From positions 400,746,192 to 400,810,191 of the forward strand of contig CM060921.1 of NCBI GenBank assembly GCA_030737875.1: a stretch of DNA of 64,000 nucleotides, written 5' to 3'. Each line of letters starts with the position of its first letter. Within the stretch, counting starts at the first letter, position 1. The stretch is from Allium sativum. Lineage: Eukaryota > Streptophyta > Magnoliopsida > Asparagales > Amaryllidaceae. Position numbers and translations under genes: made by a program. The notes under the pieces are model-generated. The model did no database searches. It was not told the DNA's origin and saw nothing but the letters and a program-made list of their open reading frames with translations. Positions 25,096-37,276 of this stretch are shown here, piece by piece.

Positions 25096-25168
25096 GTCGA
25101 AAGCCCTGTCGACTTGGGAGTCGACTTGGTCTGACCAAGTCGACAGCCCTGTCGACTTGGCTGTCGAC
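25096..25168. repeat. Six-unit GTCGAC array, element D 5' LTR
   Basis: Five GTCGAC and one GTCGAA (first unit) spaced 12, 12, 19, 12 and 12 bp. The 3' LTR (31646-31718) has all six intact with the same spacing. GTCGAC is a perfect palindrome. Confidence 0.9.
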
Positions 25169-25297
25169 TTGGCTCAGACGAGCATTCTTGCCTGGTGCAC
25201 CTATTCTCTATCTTGGCTAGGTTTTTGGGCCTGGTTTGAAATCTGACGGTTCAGGTTGGTCCTAGGGTTAATCTAAGGGTCCTAACTAGCCTAATCT

Positions 25298-25307
25298 TCT
25301 ATAAATA
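25298..25307 (+). promoter_or_regulatory. Putative TATA box, element D 5' LTR
   Basis: TCTATAAATA lies about 130 bp after the GTCGAC array and is followed by a C/T-rich start region. It repeats at 31848-31857. Element F has TATATAAAC at the same relative place (about 60462). Confidence 0.65.
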
Positions 25308-25356
25308 AACCCCTAAACCCCCCTAATCCCTCATTATTCACTCATGTAACTAAACT

Positions 25357-25656
25357 ATGGCAAAATTTCTACTCTCATGGCCTCCACTCAACTATCCTAG
25401 CCTCCACTTCATTTCTATGAAAGGTTTCATGATCATGAGAGTGTTAGAGAGTCCCTATGTTAGTATGAGAGATTCTCAAGTTGATTTCAAGGCAAAAGCT
25501 TTGATCTTTGTTCATAAAGAGAGTGTTTTTGTTGATTTGGAGGGTTCATCTTTGGGGTTTTGGGTAATGGCATGCATAGGCTTCATCACAAGTTTTAGCT
25601 TAATCGATTTAGGCCTTCATAGCAATGTAAGCCCTTTCCCTACTCTTAGATATTAA
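25357..25656 (+). other. 99-codon open frame in element D LTR leader
   Basis: The frame begins MAKFLLSW about 50 bp after the TATA-like site and is identical at 31907-32206 in the other LTR. I recognise no domain. In solo LTR E the corresponding leader carries a different open frame on the minus strand (40994-41242), so the protein sequence is not conserved across the family. It runs through a GTAAGCCC donor-like site (about 25627) that is conserved with element F (60640), so a spliced leader is more likely than a real protein. Confidence 0.25.
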
Positions 25657-26594
25657 CTATGAAGTTAAATGTTCATGTTGCAAATTTGGGTTTGATCATT
25701 GGGTATGATTTGTGCTATCATGTCATGCAAGTTTATGAAGTCATCATCTTGATCTTATGAGCTAAAAGCTACAACCTTTATGTTGAAATGTTGCATTATG
25801 CAACATGAGAACCTTCATACCTTTTATGTCAACTTGCATATGAAGTCATAACCCTTATATGATTATATATGCGAGTTTCTAGTCATCATTCCATGTCATT
25901 TGTCACCATGATTCGCTTATGTTGCAAGTTTGGGTTTATGCATGTCTTTGTGAGGCTTAAGAATGTAACATGCAAGCTAATGAACACATTTGTGCCTCAT
26001 TTGCCACCTTGATTAACTTGTGGCTTAATATCCATTTTTGTCATGCCTTTGTCAAGTCTCTTCTTTTAGTCCATTACGTTGCTGCGAACGTATATGCGAG
26101 TTTAAAAGCGTTGGGGTCACACTATGAGGGAAATATAATGACATGAACATGATTTGGGTAAATGGGTATAAACATGACAACATGTAACGTTAAATATGAC
26201 ATGTGTTTATACTTGAAACCACGACTTGAAATATAACATGAAAGTTGACATGTAAGTATGCTTGAAAACATAAGCTTGGGAATTTACCTATTAAGTTAGG
26301 TCTACCCATTGGGAATTTACCTATTAAGTTAGGTCTACCCAATTGCTCGAAAACTTGAATATGAACATGACACTAGACTAAACATGAAAGTGGCCAACTC
26401 GAGGTTGGGTTGAGTTTGCAACATAAAGCTACCCGGAACCGACCGGCCTAACTAGTAGTTGCATACAATAGGACCCAATGTGAGAAGTTGGTCATGTTGT
26501 GCTTGAACCCGAGGTTAGACCAAGTTGTGGTTTAAAGCTACCCGGAACCGACCGGCTTAACTAGTAACCACAACAAAGTCTAATGTGAGAGGTT

Positions 26595-27500
26595 GGGGTG
26601 CATTAAGTAATTAATGTCACATGATAGGGTTAAGTTAATTTGATTAATGACTCTTAACCAAATATGACATGGATAAAGGGGTTAAGTAAATTGATTAGGC
26701 TAATGATACTTAACAAAACATGACAAGGTTGGGTAGGTTAAGTGATTTGATTTGCCTAATGACACTTAACCATTTTTATACGGCTAGTGGACGGGGATTA
26801 AGTTAACCAATACTTAATCAATCCAACATGATAACTTGATAAGGTTAAGTGGGATCGGGTTTGATTTCTTAATGACACTTAACCATGCAAGATGATTAGG
26901 GGATGGGGTTAAGTAATTTACACTTAACTAATCCGACTTGGTAATTAGATGGGGTTAAGTAATTAAGGCTTAACTAATCTAACCACGGTAATTAGATGAG
27001 GTTAAGTGATCCACACTTAACTAATCTAAACACGGTAATTCGATGGGGTTAAGTTAAACACTTAACCAATTTAAACTTGGTAATTCAATGAGGTTAAGTA
27101 ACCAATACTCAACCAACTTAACGTGATAATTTAATGGGGTTAAGCAACTTATACTTAACCAATGATACATGATGATTTGATGAGGTTAAGTAACCTACAC
27201 TTAACCAATCTAATACGCGGACCTGACAAGGTTAAGTCGCAAGACCTTTTTAGAATATACTTAACCAATCCGAATCGATAATTTGATAGGATTAAGATAA
27301 TCTATGCTTAATCAATCTAGCAAGATAATCCGATAGGGCTAAGGTAAACTAGTACTTGACCAATTTGACCTGATAGGGTTAAGTCATGAGCCTCTGGGTA
27401 CACTTAACCAACTTGTAGGGCTAAGTCTTGAACTTAAATACTTAGCCAATCTTGACGTGATTCGTGGGCGGGTTAAGGCATGGACTTGAACGATAACACT
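26595..27500. repeat. GGTTAAGT/ACTTAACC hairpin array, element D 5' LTR
   Basis: About twenty consecutive units of roughly 45-60 bp, each with GGTTAAGT followed 10-40 bp later by ACTTAACC or a one-base variant. Each unit can form its own hairpin, and any GGTTAAGT can pair with any ACTTAACC. Spacer sequence varies while the octamers persist. The array recurs at about 33145-34055 and, inverted, at about 39245-40075; element F has only about two units (61516-61606). Confidence 0.9.
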
Positions 27501-28960
27501 TAACCCAATAAGACCAACCCTAGTTAGAGGAACTAGGTAGAGACTCGTGGTTGATCAAGGACAACAGGAAATGAAGCTAAGTGGTAAACCTTAGTTAAGG
27601 GTAACTAAGTAATAATTCTTAGCTAAGGACATAGGATAAATTCACAAAGCGATGAGTAACCTGATACGGTAGGTCATCGCTTAGTATACGAGGAGGAGCA
27701 AGCTATCTGACTTGGATAAAAGCTCTAGCGCACTGGGTGCCGAAGTGGAAGCTTCGGGGGACGTGAGGATATTCTTGGGATCCCTCTGTGGGCTGCCAGG
27801 TAATCATACTAGGCCCATGAGAGGTTAAGGTCTGCGTTAGAATGACCAAGAGTATGCCTTGGTTGCTATGCGAGCGACCTAAAGACTGGGATGGATTAGC
27901 GTGGAGTCGATGATTCTTGGTTTTTGCCCTGGATAGCACATCGCCGACTACCTACCATCTTTAGTCAATCGTGTACGTACGGAAAGGCAGGGAACCCCCA
28001 ACAGACCATGTGCTTGCTATCGAGTCATGGGTGAGGTTGGCCCGTAGGGAAGTGGGCTATAGTGGGGCCGTGGAGTGGTTCTTATACATGATTTTTCTTG
28101 GATTGCCTTTCAGTAGTTGAGGGAGGGGTCACGTGGGACCATAGCCGCGGGTACAAAAACAGACCTTGATATCTGCATCGGCAGACGATTTAAAGCTCCC
28201 GACCGAGTTCCGTATTTCTTGATTTGCCCTGGCACAGAACTCGGATGGCACATTGGGGAACATGTGCATCTAGACATGGAAAACGATTCACGATACATAC
28301 GTGGGATCAAGGGCGTGGTTGACGGGTGGCGTAATCCCTAGTGGTCCTAGGTGGCCAAAACCCAAACCGAGACACGGAAACGTTCATTATGTAGCATAAT
28401 CCCTAGCGGTCCTAGGTGGCATAAATCCTAAGTGGACGCGCGATAGTTCATGGTAAGGAAACACAACTAGATCAAGGGTTGCAGTCCAAAACAACTTCAA
28501 GGATAAACCGTTTACATGGGAAAGCCCGTACAGCCTACGGCAAAGGACTGAACTTATACATGGAAAGAAACATATGAGTTGAGTAACCTATATATGCGGC
28601 ATATTAGGTTGACATGGACCATTACACGACTTTTGAGTAAGGGTCATTCACGGATAACACGTAATACAGTTGGGATACTAGTACGGTAGGTGCAGAGCGG
28701 ATATACAGGATAGATGCCATGGGACGTTATACGTGATAGATATCTTGGGGATATTATACTTGATAGAAACCTGACGATGTGATACCTTGTTTTATCTTGA
28801 CATCGTAATTTATCATGACACCTTAGTTTACCTGAGTTCAGTAGCTCATCCTGTTATTCTGATTTAGCTTATCTATCTTGTTATCATGCTTATGTTCATC
28901 TCAGTTTCTCATGACAGTTAACTTTACTAGTTTTTATACTAATAGTAGATAGGGCTTACT

Positions 28961-28978
28961 CAGTCTTTTTGACTGACC
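28961..28978 (+). other. Conserved hairpin CAGTC/GACTG, element D 5' LTR
   Basis: CAGTC-TTTTT-GACTG followed by ACCCG, 378 bp before the LTR end. The same stem with different loops occurs in the LTRs of A, B, C, E and F. Confidence 0.75.
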
Positions 28979-29358
28979 CGTTTTGTTTCGCCTCTTTTCT
29001 TCCGTTTCCCCCCCAAGGTTACAGGGAGGAAATACTGCTGTTTAGTTCGGACTTTTTCTGTTTGAAGGTCATCATGGATGGCTTGGACTTTTCTTGGCTA
29101 TGGCTACTTTACTGTTTTCACTTGGGGAATAATTTGTGAAAAGTCTTTATGCTTCTTTGCTATTACAAGACAGGTTTTGATGTACCCTGATGTAAAAGGC
29201 TTTAGACCTTATTTATTCATGTTATGAAAGTTTAATTTTACTTCCGCTGTTTTATATGTTCTGTCTTGTGATATTTCTGTGCATGTTTACCAATAATTCC
29301 CCTCTAAAGCTAGTGCATTCCTTTGCGAGTGACCCTAGCGGAGGCTGGGTGTTAGACG

Positions 29359-29370
29359 TGGTATCAGAGC
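29359..29370 (+). other. Primer binding site of element D (initiator tRNA-Met)
   Basis: TGGTATCAGAGC, 2 bp after the 5' LTR, identical to those of A and B. Confidence 0.93.
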
Positions 29371-31350
29371 AGAAGGTTACCAGACTGGGCAAAAGTTTTT
29401 AAAGACCTTCTGAAAACTATTTGAAAATCGTTTATAAAGAAGCATTTTTCAAGAAAATTTTCTTTTAAAAGAAAAAGACTATTCCCCAAAGGCCATTAGC
29501 ACTATCCTTGTTTCCTTGATTGAGTCTCTTTCCTTTCGTTCCTCCATCTGTAGTCACAGTGGTTTTAACTGCGACTAGTCTTTTCTATCTACGAAAGTGC
29601 TTTCCATGCGATGGAGGTGGTTCTCGAGAGACCAGTGGCCGCGTTATAAGAAAGGATAGTGAGAAAGAGGATAAAGGATGCGAGTTTAAGGATGAACAAC
29701 TTGTTGGTATGGCTCAACCCAGAATGAGAGAGAAAGATGAACAATGAAACCCATGATGAGAGAGTACCTTTGGCATGGTGAAATGGGGTGGATAGTTAAG
29801 TATCATGGGACAAGGACAAGATCATCGGGAGGGCAATAGTATGCTCTCATTTCTAGGGTACCTCGGAAGGAGGGTAACGATCTTGTTAAAGGTTTAGCTT
29901 TTCTTATCTATCATCCCGTTAGGACTTTGTTTTGATCATGGTATCAATTAAGTCTGCTTTGATAATTGAGTCTCTGCACCTTAAGTACTAGCGTAATAGA
30001 GAATCCCAATTTTTGTCTCAAAGTCCTATTGGAGAGTCAGTCCATGTATACATGACTTGTTTGGATTTGAGAATGTCTATGCCAAGTGTTGAGTTTGGAA
30101 ATAATGCTTATGTTTATAAGCTATGGATGGATTCTAGGGATGAAGTGGTTATCCAGTAAGGGGTGCCACTCCCGGTTTTGATAGGAGGGTAGTTAGATTT
30201 TTGACTAGCCTTGGTAATACCCTCGAAGTATCGTGTAACCTTTTTGAGGTTCTGTCATGACTAGTTACTTAGAATCCCTGGATGCCTTTATTGGAAATTT
30301 GAAGCCCGATCGAGTGGCGTTCGTCGATGAGACGGATGGTCTATTTCACTTATGCATGGGTTATAGAAGTCACCCTAGTAAGTGCGCTTGATAACCTGGT
30401 TGGCATTTGTTTACTTTCAAGAGAAAGTTTTTCTACGTGGAATACCTTATGGTACGAGATCCAAGGTTCACTAGTGAATTTTGGAAGGCTTGCATGAGAT
30501 CATGAGTACGCAGTCATGTTTGCGTCAAGTATTCTAGAAAGAGGATAAGTGCAAGTGGAGCGAGAGGCGACGAAGAAATGAGTTCCAGCTCATGTTATGG
30601 AAACAAGAAATAAGAAGCTACGAAATCGCGAAGTTAAAGGACGGACAAGGCACAATGGAATTGAGCTCAAGGAAATACGACTTTGATGGCCAAAGGCTAG
30701 ATGTGCGCATAATATCTCTTTTTGGGAGTATATCCTTGATCCCTGTTTTCTATAGAGCTTACTTGTAGGCTATCTTTTGTGAGCATCCTCTCGGTCCTAT
30801 TTTCTGTTACAAACCCCGTAAGGAGTTTGTCTTGTTTATCTTCTCGACCCTGTTTCAGGGAATCCTAGGTAGAACCCTATGGATGTAAATATGTATTTGA
30901 AACATGTTATGATTGATATGGTTGCAAGTGGTTGCAAGTGGTTGCTCGTGGATGCGCGAATACACATTAGATACTAGCTCGACTCGGACACATTTCATAT
31001 TGCATATGCACGAGTATTTATACTTGTTTATGGATGAAATCGAATGTGTTATCATGCGGTTGTTGCATATGAATGAATGATTGTGCACGCATATAGTATC
31101 TATATGACTAGGACTATTTGCATACATGTTGAATTCATGGCACTATACATATTTTTGCATTAGAAAGATTATTCAGGCCTGATCATTAGCATTAGCTAAG
31201 GAACATGTACACACACGTTTTGCATATATTCATACAGCATTAGAAATCATCTAAGGACAATGGTTGCTTGTGGATGATGTTTTGAGTAGATGGATGATGG
31301 ATGGTAGGATATGTTCTTCCTAACTTGGAGATTTCGGGGACGAAATCCTA
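29371..31350 (+). pseudogene. Element D interior: patchwork of decayed Tekay gag-pol fragments
   Basis: No long open frame survives, but short stretches align with element F in F's order. A protease-to-RT linker segment lies around 30105-30245 (TGGATGGATTCTAGGGATG, GACTAGCCTTGGTAATACC). An RT piece around 30330-30372 reads like the [11 protein letters not shown] region of F. An integrase piece around 30450-30490 reads like RDPxFTSxFW. A pre-chromodomain scrap lies near 30607-30640 (GCTACGAAATCGCGAAGTTA). Most catalytic sequence between them is deleted. From about 30878 to 31364 the sequence follows the non-coding 3' part of element F (59538-60037). Element D must depend on proteins supplied in trans. 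Confidence 0.8.
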
Positions 31351-31364
31351 AAAGGTGGGGAGAA
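31351..31364 (+). other. Polypurine tract of element D
   Basis: AAAGGTGGGGAGAA immediately before the 3' LTR start, preceded by the clan-wide block TTTCGGGGACGAAATCC. Confidence 0.9.
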
Positions 31365-31616
31365 TGTAACAACCCGTATTTCGATAACATGATTAAGACG
31401 AGAATCGAGACAGAATTTAATTTTAAATTCTGAATCAAGTTAAAAGGGCCATGCCATTGCGTTCGTCTCGGAAAAATACGCGAAATAGAGTCCGAGTTTT
31501 CGAAAATCGGAGTCCGTATGACCCGATTAAGGCCCAACGAAGTTTTCAGAAAATTTCTAAGTAAAAACAGATTTCAAATTCAAACTGGAACTTGGGAAAT
31601 TGGGCCAGTTGGGCCA

Positions 31617-31718
31617 GGCGGGAAAATTCCCGCCACAGTACCAAAGTCGACAGCCCTGTCGACTTGGGAGTCGACTTGGTCTGACCAAGTCGACAGCCCT
31701 GTCGACTTGGCTGTCGAC
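31617..31718. promoter_or_regulatory. E2F-like repeat plus six GTCGAC, element D 3' LTR
   Basis: GGCGGGAAAATTCCCGCC is followed 11 bp later by six GTCGAC hexamers with start-to-start spacing of 12, 12, 19, 12 and 12 bp. Confidence 0.8.
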
Positions 31719-33144
31719 TTGGCTCAGACGAGCATTCTTGCCTAGTGCACCTATTCTCTATCTTGGCTAGGTTTTTGGGCCTGGTTTGAAATCTGACGGT
31801 TCAGGTTGGTCCTAGGGTTAATCTAAGGGTCCTAACTAGCCTAATCTTCTATAAATAAACCCCTAAACCCCCCTAATCCCTCATTATTCACTCATCTAAC
31901 TAAACTATGGCAAAATTTCTACTCTCATGGCCTCCACTCAACTATCCTAGCCTCCACTTCATTTCTATGAAAGGTTTCATGATCATGAGAGTGTTAGAGA
32001 GTCCCTATGTTAGTATGAGAGATTCTCAAGTTGATTTCAAGGCAAAAGCTTTGATCTTTGTTCATAAAGAGAGTGTTTTTGTTGATTTGGAGGGTTCATC
32101 TTTGGGGTTTTGGGTAATGGCATGCATAGGCTTCATCACAAGTTTTAGCTTAATCGATTTAGGCCTTCATAGCAATGTAAGCCCTTTCCCTACTCTTAGA
32201 TATTAACTATGAAGTTAAATGTTCATGTTGCAAATTTGGGTTTGATCATTGGGTATGATTTGTGCTATCATGTCATGCAAGTTTATGAAGTCATCATCTT
32301 GATCTTATGAGCTAAAAGCTACAACCTTTATGTTGAAATGTTGCATTATGCAACATGAGAACCTTCATACCTTTTATGTCAACTTGCATATGAAGTCATA
32401 ACCCTTATATGATGATATATGCGAGTTTCTAGTCATCATTCCATGTCATTTGTCACCATGATTCGCTTATGTTGCAAGTTTGGGTTTATGCATGTCTTTG
32501 TGAGGCTTAAGAATGTAACATGCATGCTAATGAACACATTTGTGCCTCATTTGCCACCATGATTAACTTGTGGCTTAATATCCATTTTTGTCATGCCTTT
32601 GTCAAGTCTCTTCTTTTAGTCCATTACGTTGTTGCGAACGTATATGCGAGTTTAAAAGCGTTGGGGTCACACTATGAGGGAAATATAATGACATGAACAT
32701 GATTTGGGTAAATGGGTATAAACATGACAACATGTAACGTTAAATATGACATGTGTTTATACTTGAAACCACGACTTGAAATATAACATGAAAGTTGACA
32801 TGTAAGTATGCTTGAAAACATAAGCTTGGGAATTTACCTATTAAGTTAGGTCTACCCATTGGGAATTTACCTATTAAGTTAGGTCTACCCAATTGCTCGA
32901 AAACTTGAATATGAACATGACACTAGACTAAACATGAAAGTGGCCAACTCGAGGTTGGGTTGAGTTTGCAACATAAAGCTACCCGGAACCGACCGGCCTA
33001 ACTAGTAGTTGCATACAATAGGACCCAATGTGAGAAGTTGGTCATGTTGTGCTTGAACCCGAGGTTAGACCAAGTTGTGGTGTAAAGCTACCCGGAACCG
33101 ACCGGCTTAACTAGTAACCACAACAAAGTCTAATGTGAGAGGTT

Positions 33145-34055
33145 GGGGTGCATTAAGTAATTAATGTCACATGATAGGGTTAAGTTAATTTGATTAATGA
33201 CTCTTAACCAAATATGACATGGATAAAGGGGTTAAGTAAATTGATTAGGCTAATGATACTTAACAAAACATGACAAGGTTGGGTATGTTAAGTGATTTGA
33301 TTTGCCTAATGACACTTAACCATTTTTATACGGCTAGTGGACGGGGATTAAGTTAACCAATACTTAATCAATCCAACATGATAACTTGATAAGGTTAAGT
33401 GGGATCGGGTTTGATTTCTTAATGACACTTAACCATGCAAGATGATTAGGGGATGGGGTTAAGTAATTTACACTTAACTAATCCGACTTGGTAATTAGAT
33501 GGGGTTAAGTAATTAAGGCTTAACCAATCTAACCACGGTAATTAGATGAGGTTAAGTAATCCACACTTAACTAATCTAAACACGGTAATTCGATGGGGTT
33601 AAGTTAAACACTTAACCAATTTAAACTTGGTAATTCAATGAGGTTAAGTAACCAATACTCAACCAACTTAACGTGATAATTTAATGGGGTTAATCAACTT
33701 ATACTTAACCAATGATACATGATGATTTGATGAGGTTAAGTAACCTACACTTAACCAATCTAATACGCGGACCTGACAAGGTTAAGTCGCAAGACCTTTT
33801 TAGAATATACTTAACCAATCCGACTCGATAATTTGATGGGATTAAGATAATCTATGCTTAATCAATCTAGCAAGATAATCCTATAGGGCTAAGGTAAACT
33901 AGTACTTGACCAATTTGACCTGATAGGGCTAAGTCATGAGCCTCTGGGTACACTTAACCAACTTGTAGGGCTAAGTCTTGAACTTAAATACTTAGCCAAT
34001 CTTGACGTGTTTCGTGGGCGGGTTAAGGCATGGACTTGAACGATAACACTTAACC
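33145..34055. repeat. GGTTAAGT/ACTTAACC hairpin array, element D 3' LTR
   Basis: Copy of the array at about 26595-27500. Scattered substitutions between copies sometimes fall in the octamers (for example GGTTAATC near 33690 against GGTTAAGC). Confidence 0.9.
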
Positions 34056-37000
34056 CAATAAGACCAACCCTAGTTAGAGGAACTAGGTAGAGACTCGTGG
34101 TTGATCAAGGACAACGGGAAAGGAAGCTAAGTGGTAAACCTTAGTTAAGGGTAACTAAGTAATAATTCTTAGCTAAGGACATAGGATAAATTCACAAAGC
34201 GATGAGTAACCTGATACGGTAGGTCATCGCTTAGTATACGAGGAGGAGCAAGCTATCTGACTTGGATAAAAGCTCCAGCGCACTGGGTGCCGAAGTGAAA
34301 GCTTCGGGGGACGTGAGGATATTCTTGGGATCCCTCTGTGGGCTGCCAGGTAATCATACTAGGCCCATGAGAGGTTAAGGTCTGCGTTAGAAGGACCAAG
34401 AGTATGCCTTGGTTGCTATGCGAGCGACCTAAAGACTGGGATGGATTAGCGTGGAGTCGACGATTCTTGGTTTTTGCCCTGGATAGCACATTGCCGACTA
34501 CCTACCATCTTTAGTCAATCGTGTACGTACAGAAAGGCAGAGAACCCCCAACAGACCATGTGCTTGCTATCGAGTCATGGGTGAGGTTGGCCCGTAGGGA
34601 AGTGGGCTATAGTGGGGCCGTGGAGTGGTTCTTATACATGATTTTTCTTGGATTGCCTTTCAGTAGTTGAGGGAGGGGTCACGTGGGACCATAGCCACGG
34701 GTACAAAAACAGACCTTGATATCTGCATCGGCAGACGATTTAAAGCTCCCGACCGAGTTCCGTATTTCTTGATTTGCCCTGGCATGGAACTCGGATGGCA
34801 CATTGGGGAACATGTGCATCTAGACATGGAAAACGATTCACGATACATACGTGGGATCAAGGGCACGGTTGACGGGTAGCGTAATCCCTAGTGGTCCTAG
34901 GTGGCCAAAACCCAAACCGAGACACGGAAACGTTCATTAGGTAGCATAATCCCTAGCGGTCCTAGGTGGCATAAATCCTAAGTGGACGCGCGATAGTTCA
35001 TGGTAAGGAAACACAACTAGATCAAGGGTTGCAGTCCAAAACAACTTCAAGGATAAACCGTTTACATGGGAAAGCCCGTACAGCCTACGGCAAAGGACTG
35101 AACTTATACATGGAAAGAAACATATGAGTTGAGTAACCTATATATGCGGCATATTAGGTTGACATGGACCATTACACGACTTTTGAGTAAGGGTCATTCA
35201 CGGATAACACGTAATACAGTTGGGATACTAGTACGGTAGGTGCAGAGCGGATATACATGATAGATGCCATGGGACGTTATACGTGATAGATATCTTGGGG
35301 ATATTATACTTGATAGAAACCTGACGATGTGATACCTTGTTTTATCTTGACATCGTAATTTATCATGACACCTTAGTTTACCTGAGTTCAGTAGCTCATC
35401 CTGTTATTCTGATTTAGCTTATCTATCTTGTTATCATGCTTATGTTCATCTCAGTTTCTCATGACAGTTAACTTTACTAGTTTTTATACTAATAGTAGAT
35501 AGGGCTTACTCAGTCTTTTTGACTGACCCGTTTTGTTTCGCCTCTTTTCTTCCGTTCCCCCCCCCCAAGGTTACAGGGAGGAAATACTGCTGTTTAGTTC
35601 GGACTTTTTCTGTTTGAAGGTCATCATGGATGGCTTGGACTTTTCTTGGCTATGGCTACTTTACTGTTTTCACTTGGGGAATAATTTGTGAAAAGTCTTT
35701 ATGCTTCTTTGCTATTACAAGACATGTTTTGATGTACCCTGATGTAAAAGGCTTTAGACCTTATTTATTCATGTTATGAAAGTTTAATTTTACTTCCGCT
35801 GTTTTATATGTTCTGTCTTGTGATATTTCTGTGCATGTTTATCAATAATGCCCCTCTAAAGCTAGTGCATTCCTTTGCGAGTGACCCTAGCGGAGGCTGG
35901 GTGTTACAGCGGCACTGTTGCTTAGGGGGAGACCGACTAGTTTATTGAGGGAAAAGGGGTCCTAGTATTGAGGAGCTGCGCTTTTAAGAAGAGGAAGGAG
36001 GAGAGGGTCACTGACCGAAGGTGGAGACACATGGGAAGGGAGCAGCGGTATTGATCGATGCTGGAGCTGACTGGTTGGTGTCAGGAGAAAAGGAAGATAT
36101 GGGCGCAGTTGCTTCTGGAAGGAAAGGGGTCGAGTTGCTGGTATGAGAGGAGAGAGGAGAAGGTCTGGAAGGAAAAGCTAGGTGCCGGCGAGAGGCGGAG
36201 AAGGCAGCTTTGGCGGTGGAGACCGGAACTGGAGCATGCGGTTGGATTTGGGCTTGCATGCTGCTATGAAGACAAGGGATACCGACTATTTCCTAAAGTG
36301 GTGGTGGTGCGAGTACTTAAGGAGGGAGAGCGGACTAGGGAGGTGGACAGATTATGGCTCGGTGGAGGTTGGAGGACAGTGCGGTGGGAGAGTGGACTGG
36401 GGAAGAGGACGTGAGTTTGATGTAGGGGTTGGAAAGATGAGGAGCTGAATGTTTTCTATTTCAGATAGGAGGAGACACGTGTGTAGCAATTTAGCCAAAT
36501 AAGGACAAGTGTCCATTTGCTTTGCCATACGATTTACACGTTATTTCTTTCTTTTCTTTTTTCATTTTGAAATCATGGGTATCCAACTGATACTCTGCAT
36601 TGTATACATCGATGTGTCGTGGTCCCAAACAAAAAAATAAAACAAACCCAGTTCACTGATTCAGTAAGGTGTCAAAAGGACCACGGTTACCCAAAATACA
36701 TTAGAAAAATATGTGTCTATTTCCCAAATTGAAATTTACAGAAAAATTCTATAAAATATATTAGAACAGCATGTCTAAAACTGAACGATTATTTAAACCG
36801 GTTATTTAATTATAATTTATATTCTAATTCTGACCGTTTCAACAACTAAATATCTAACCGTTGAGATAATTCGACTAACAACAAACTGTTTGCAAAACGA
36901 TATTGTTTAACTAGATTAATTTCTACCATACTCAAAATAATATTATTGTCTTCAAATCTTTATATTTAACCAACAAATTATTTTAAATTTTAAATCTAAA

Positions 37001-37276
37001 TGTTAAAATAGATTTGTTAAATCTTACGTACAACGTTAATTAATGTCTAAATAAATCATATAAAATAATTACTTAAACATAAAATCTTAGATATAACCTT
37101 TAAAATAAGTTTTCCTATACAAAAGTCATATTTAATAAAACAAAATACTTATTCAAAGTAAAAAATTTATATTCAAACCTTATAAAAAAATCAATCTATA
37201 TTCAGGAAAAATCCAACTATATAAAATAAAATAAATCCAAATCGAACTTAGAAATATTCTAGGATGTTACATGATA

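Larger units (their letters stand above)
24815..29356 (+). repeat. Element D 5' LTR, 4542 bp
   Basis: It starts TGTAACAACCCGTATTTCG and ends GGTGTTAGA, where the 3' LTR has GGTGTTACA, so the terminal CA has mutated to GA. In order: E2F-like inverted repeat (25067-25084), six GTCGAC-type hexamers (25096-25168), TATA-like site (25298-25307), open leader (25357-25656) running into a GTAAGC donor-like site, two CCCGGAACCGACCGGC blocks (about 26431 and 26540), the GGTTAAGT/ACTTAACC hairpin array (about 26595-27500), and the CAGTC/GACTG hairpin at 28961-28975. Confidence 0.95.
24815..35908 (+). mobile_element. Element D: complete non-autonomous Tekay-like LTR retrotransposon, 11.1 kb
   Basis: Two near-identical LTRs (24815-29356 and 31365-35908, about 4.54 kb each) flank a 2.0 kb interior. 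The perfect target duplication GCGGC lies at 24810-24814 and 35909-35913, inside solo LTR C. A primer binding site and a polypurine tract are present. The interior holds only scattered gag, protease, RT, integrase and chromodomain-region scraps resembling element F, so it cannot encode its own proteins. The start, the GTCGAC array and the end of its LTR match element F, marking the two as one family. High LTR similarity by eye makes it one of the youngest insertions in the window. Confidence 0.96.
31365..35908 (+). repeat. Element D 3' LTR, 4544 bp
   Basis: Same layout as the 5' LTR: E2F-like repeat (31617-31634), six intact GTCGAC (31646-31718), TATA-like site (31848-31857), leader frame (31907-32206), hairpin array (about 33145-34055) and CAGTC/GACTG hairpin (35511-35528). 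It ends with intact TTACA. A C-run near 35560 differs in length from the 5' copy. Confidence 0.95.
20883..37271 (-). mobile_element. Solo LTR C (minus strand, about 5.3 kb), split by element D
   Basis: On the minus strand the LTR begins at 37271 with TGTAACATCCTAG and ends at 20883 with CGGGTCGTTACA. Its flanks are the perfect duplication TGATA (20878-20882 and 37272-37276). After removing element D and one GCGGC copy, 5290 bp remains. No primer binding site or polypurine tract is seen inside, so the element was reduced to one LTR, the usual product of LTR-LTR recombination. It carries the conserved double hairpin (stem 1 at 21259-21272, stem 2 at 21227-21253). It lies in the opposite orientation to element B. 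Confidence 0.92.

Noticed and set aside
28110..28341. Frames on both strands in D's LTR (about 70 codons) with copies at 34660-34879 and 38368-38646
   Set aside because: They recur only because the LTR recurs. They lie in a denser GC part and have no recognisable domain or start context.
36008..36448. Glycine/tryptophan-rich frames up to 118 codons in the right part of solo LTR C
   Set aside because: Purine-rich strand with few stops. It is inside an LTR, opposite to the LTR's direction, and overlaps other frames.
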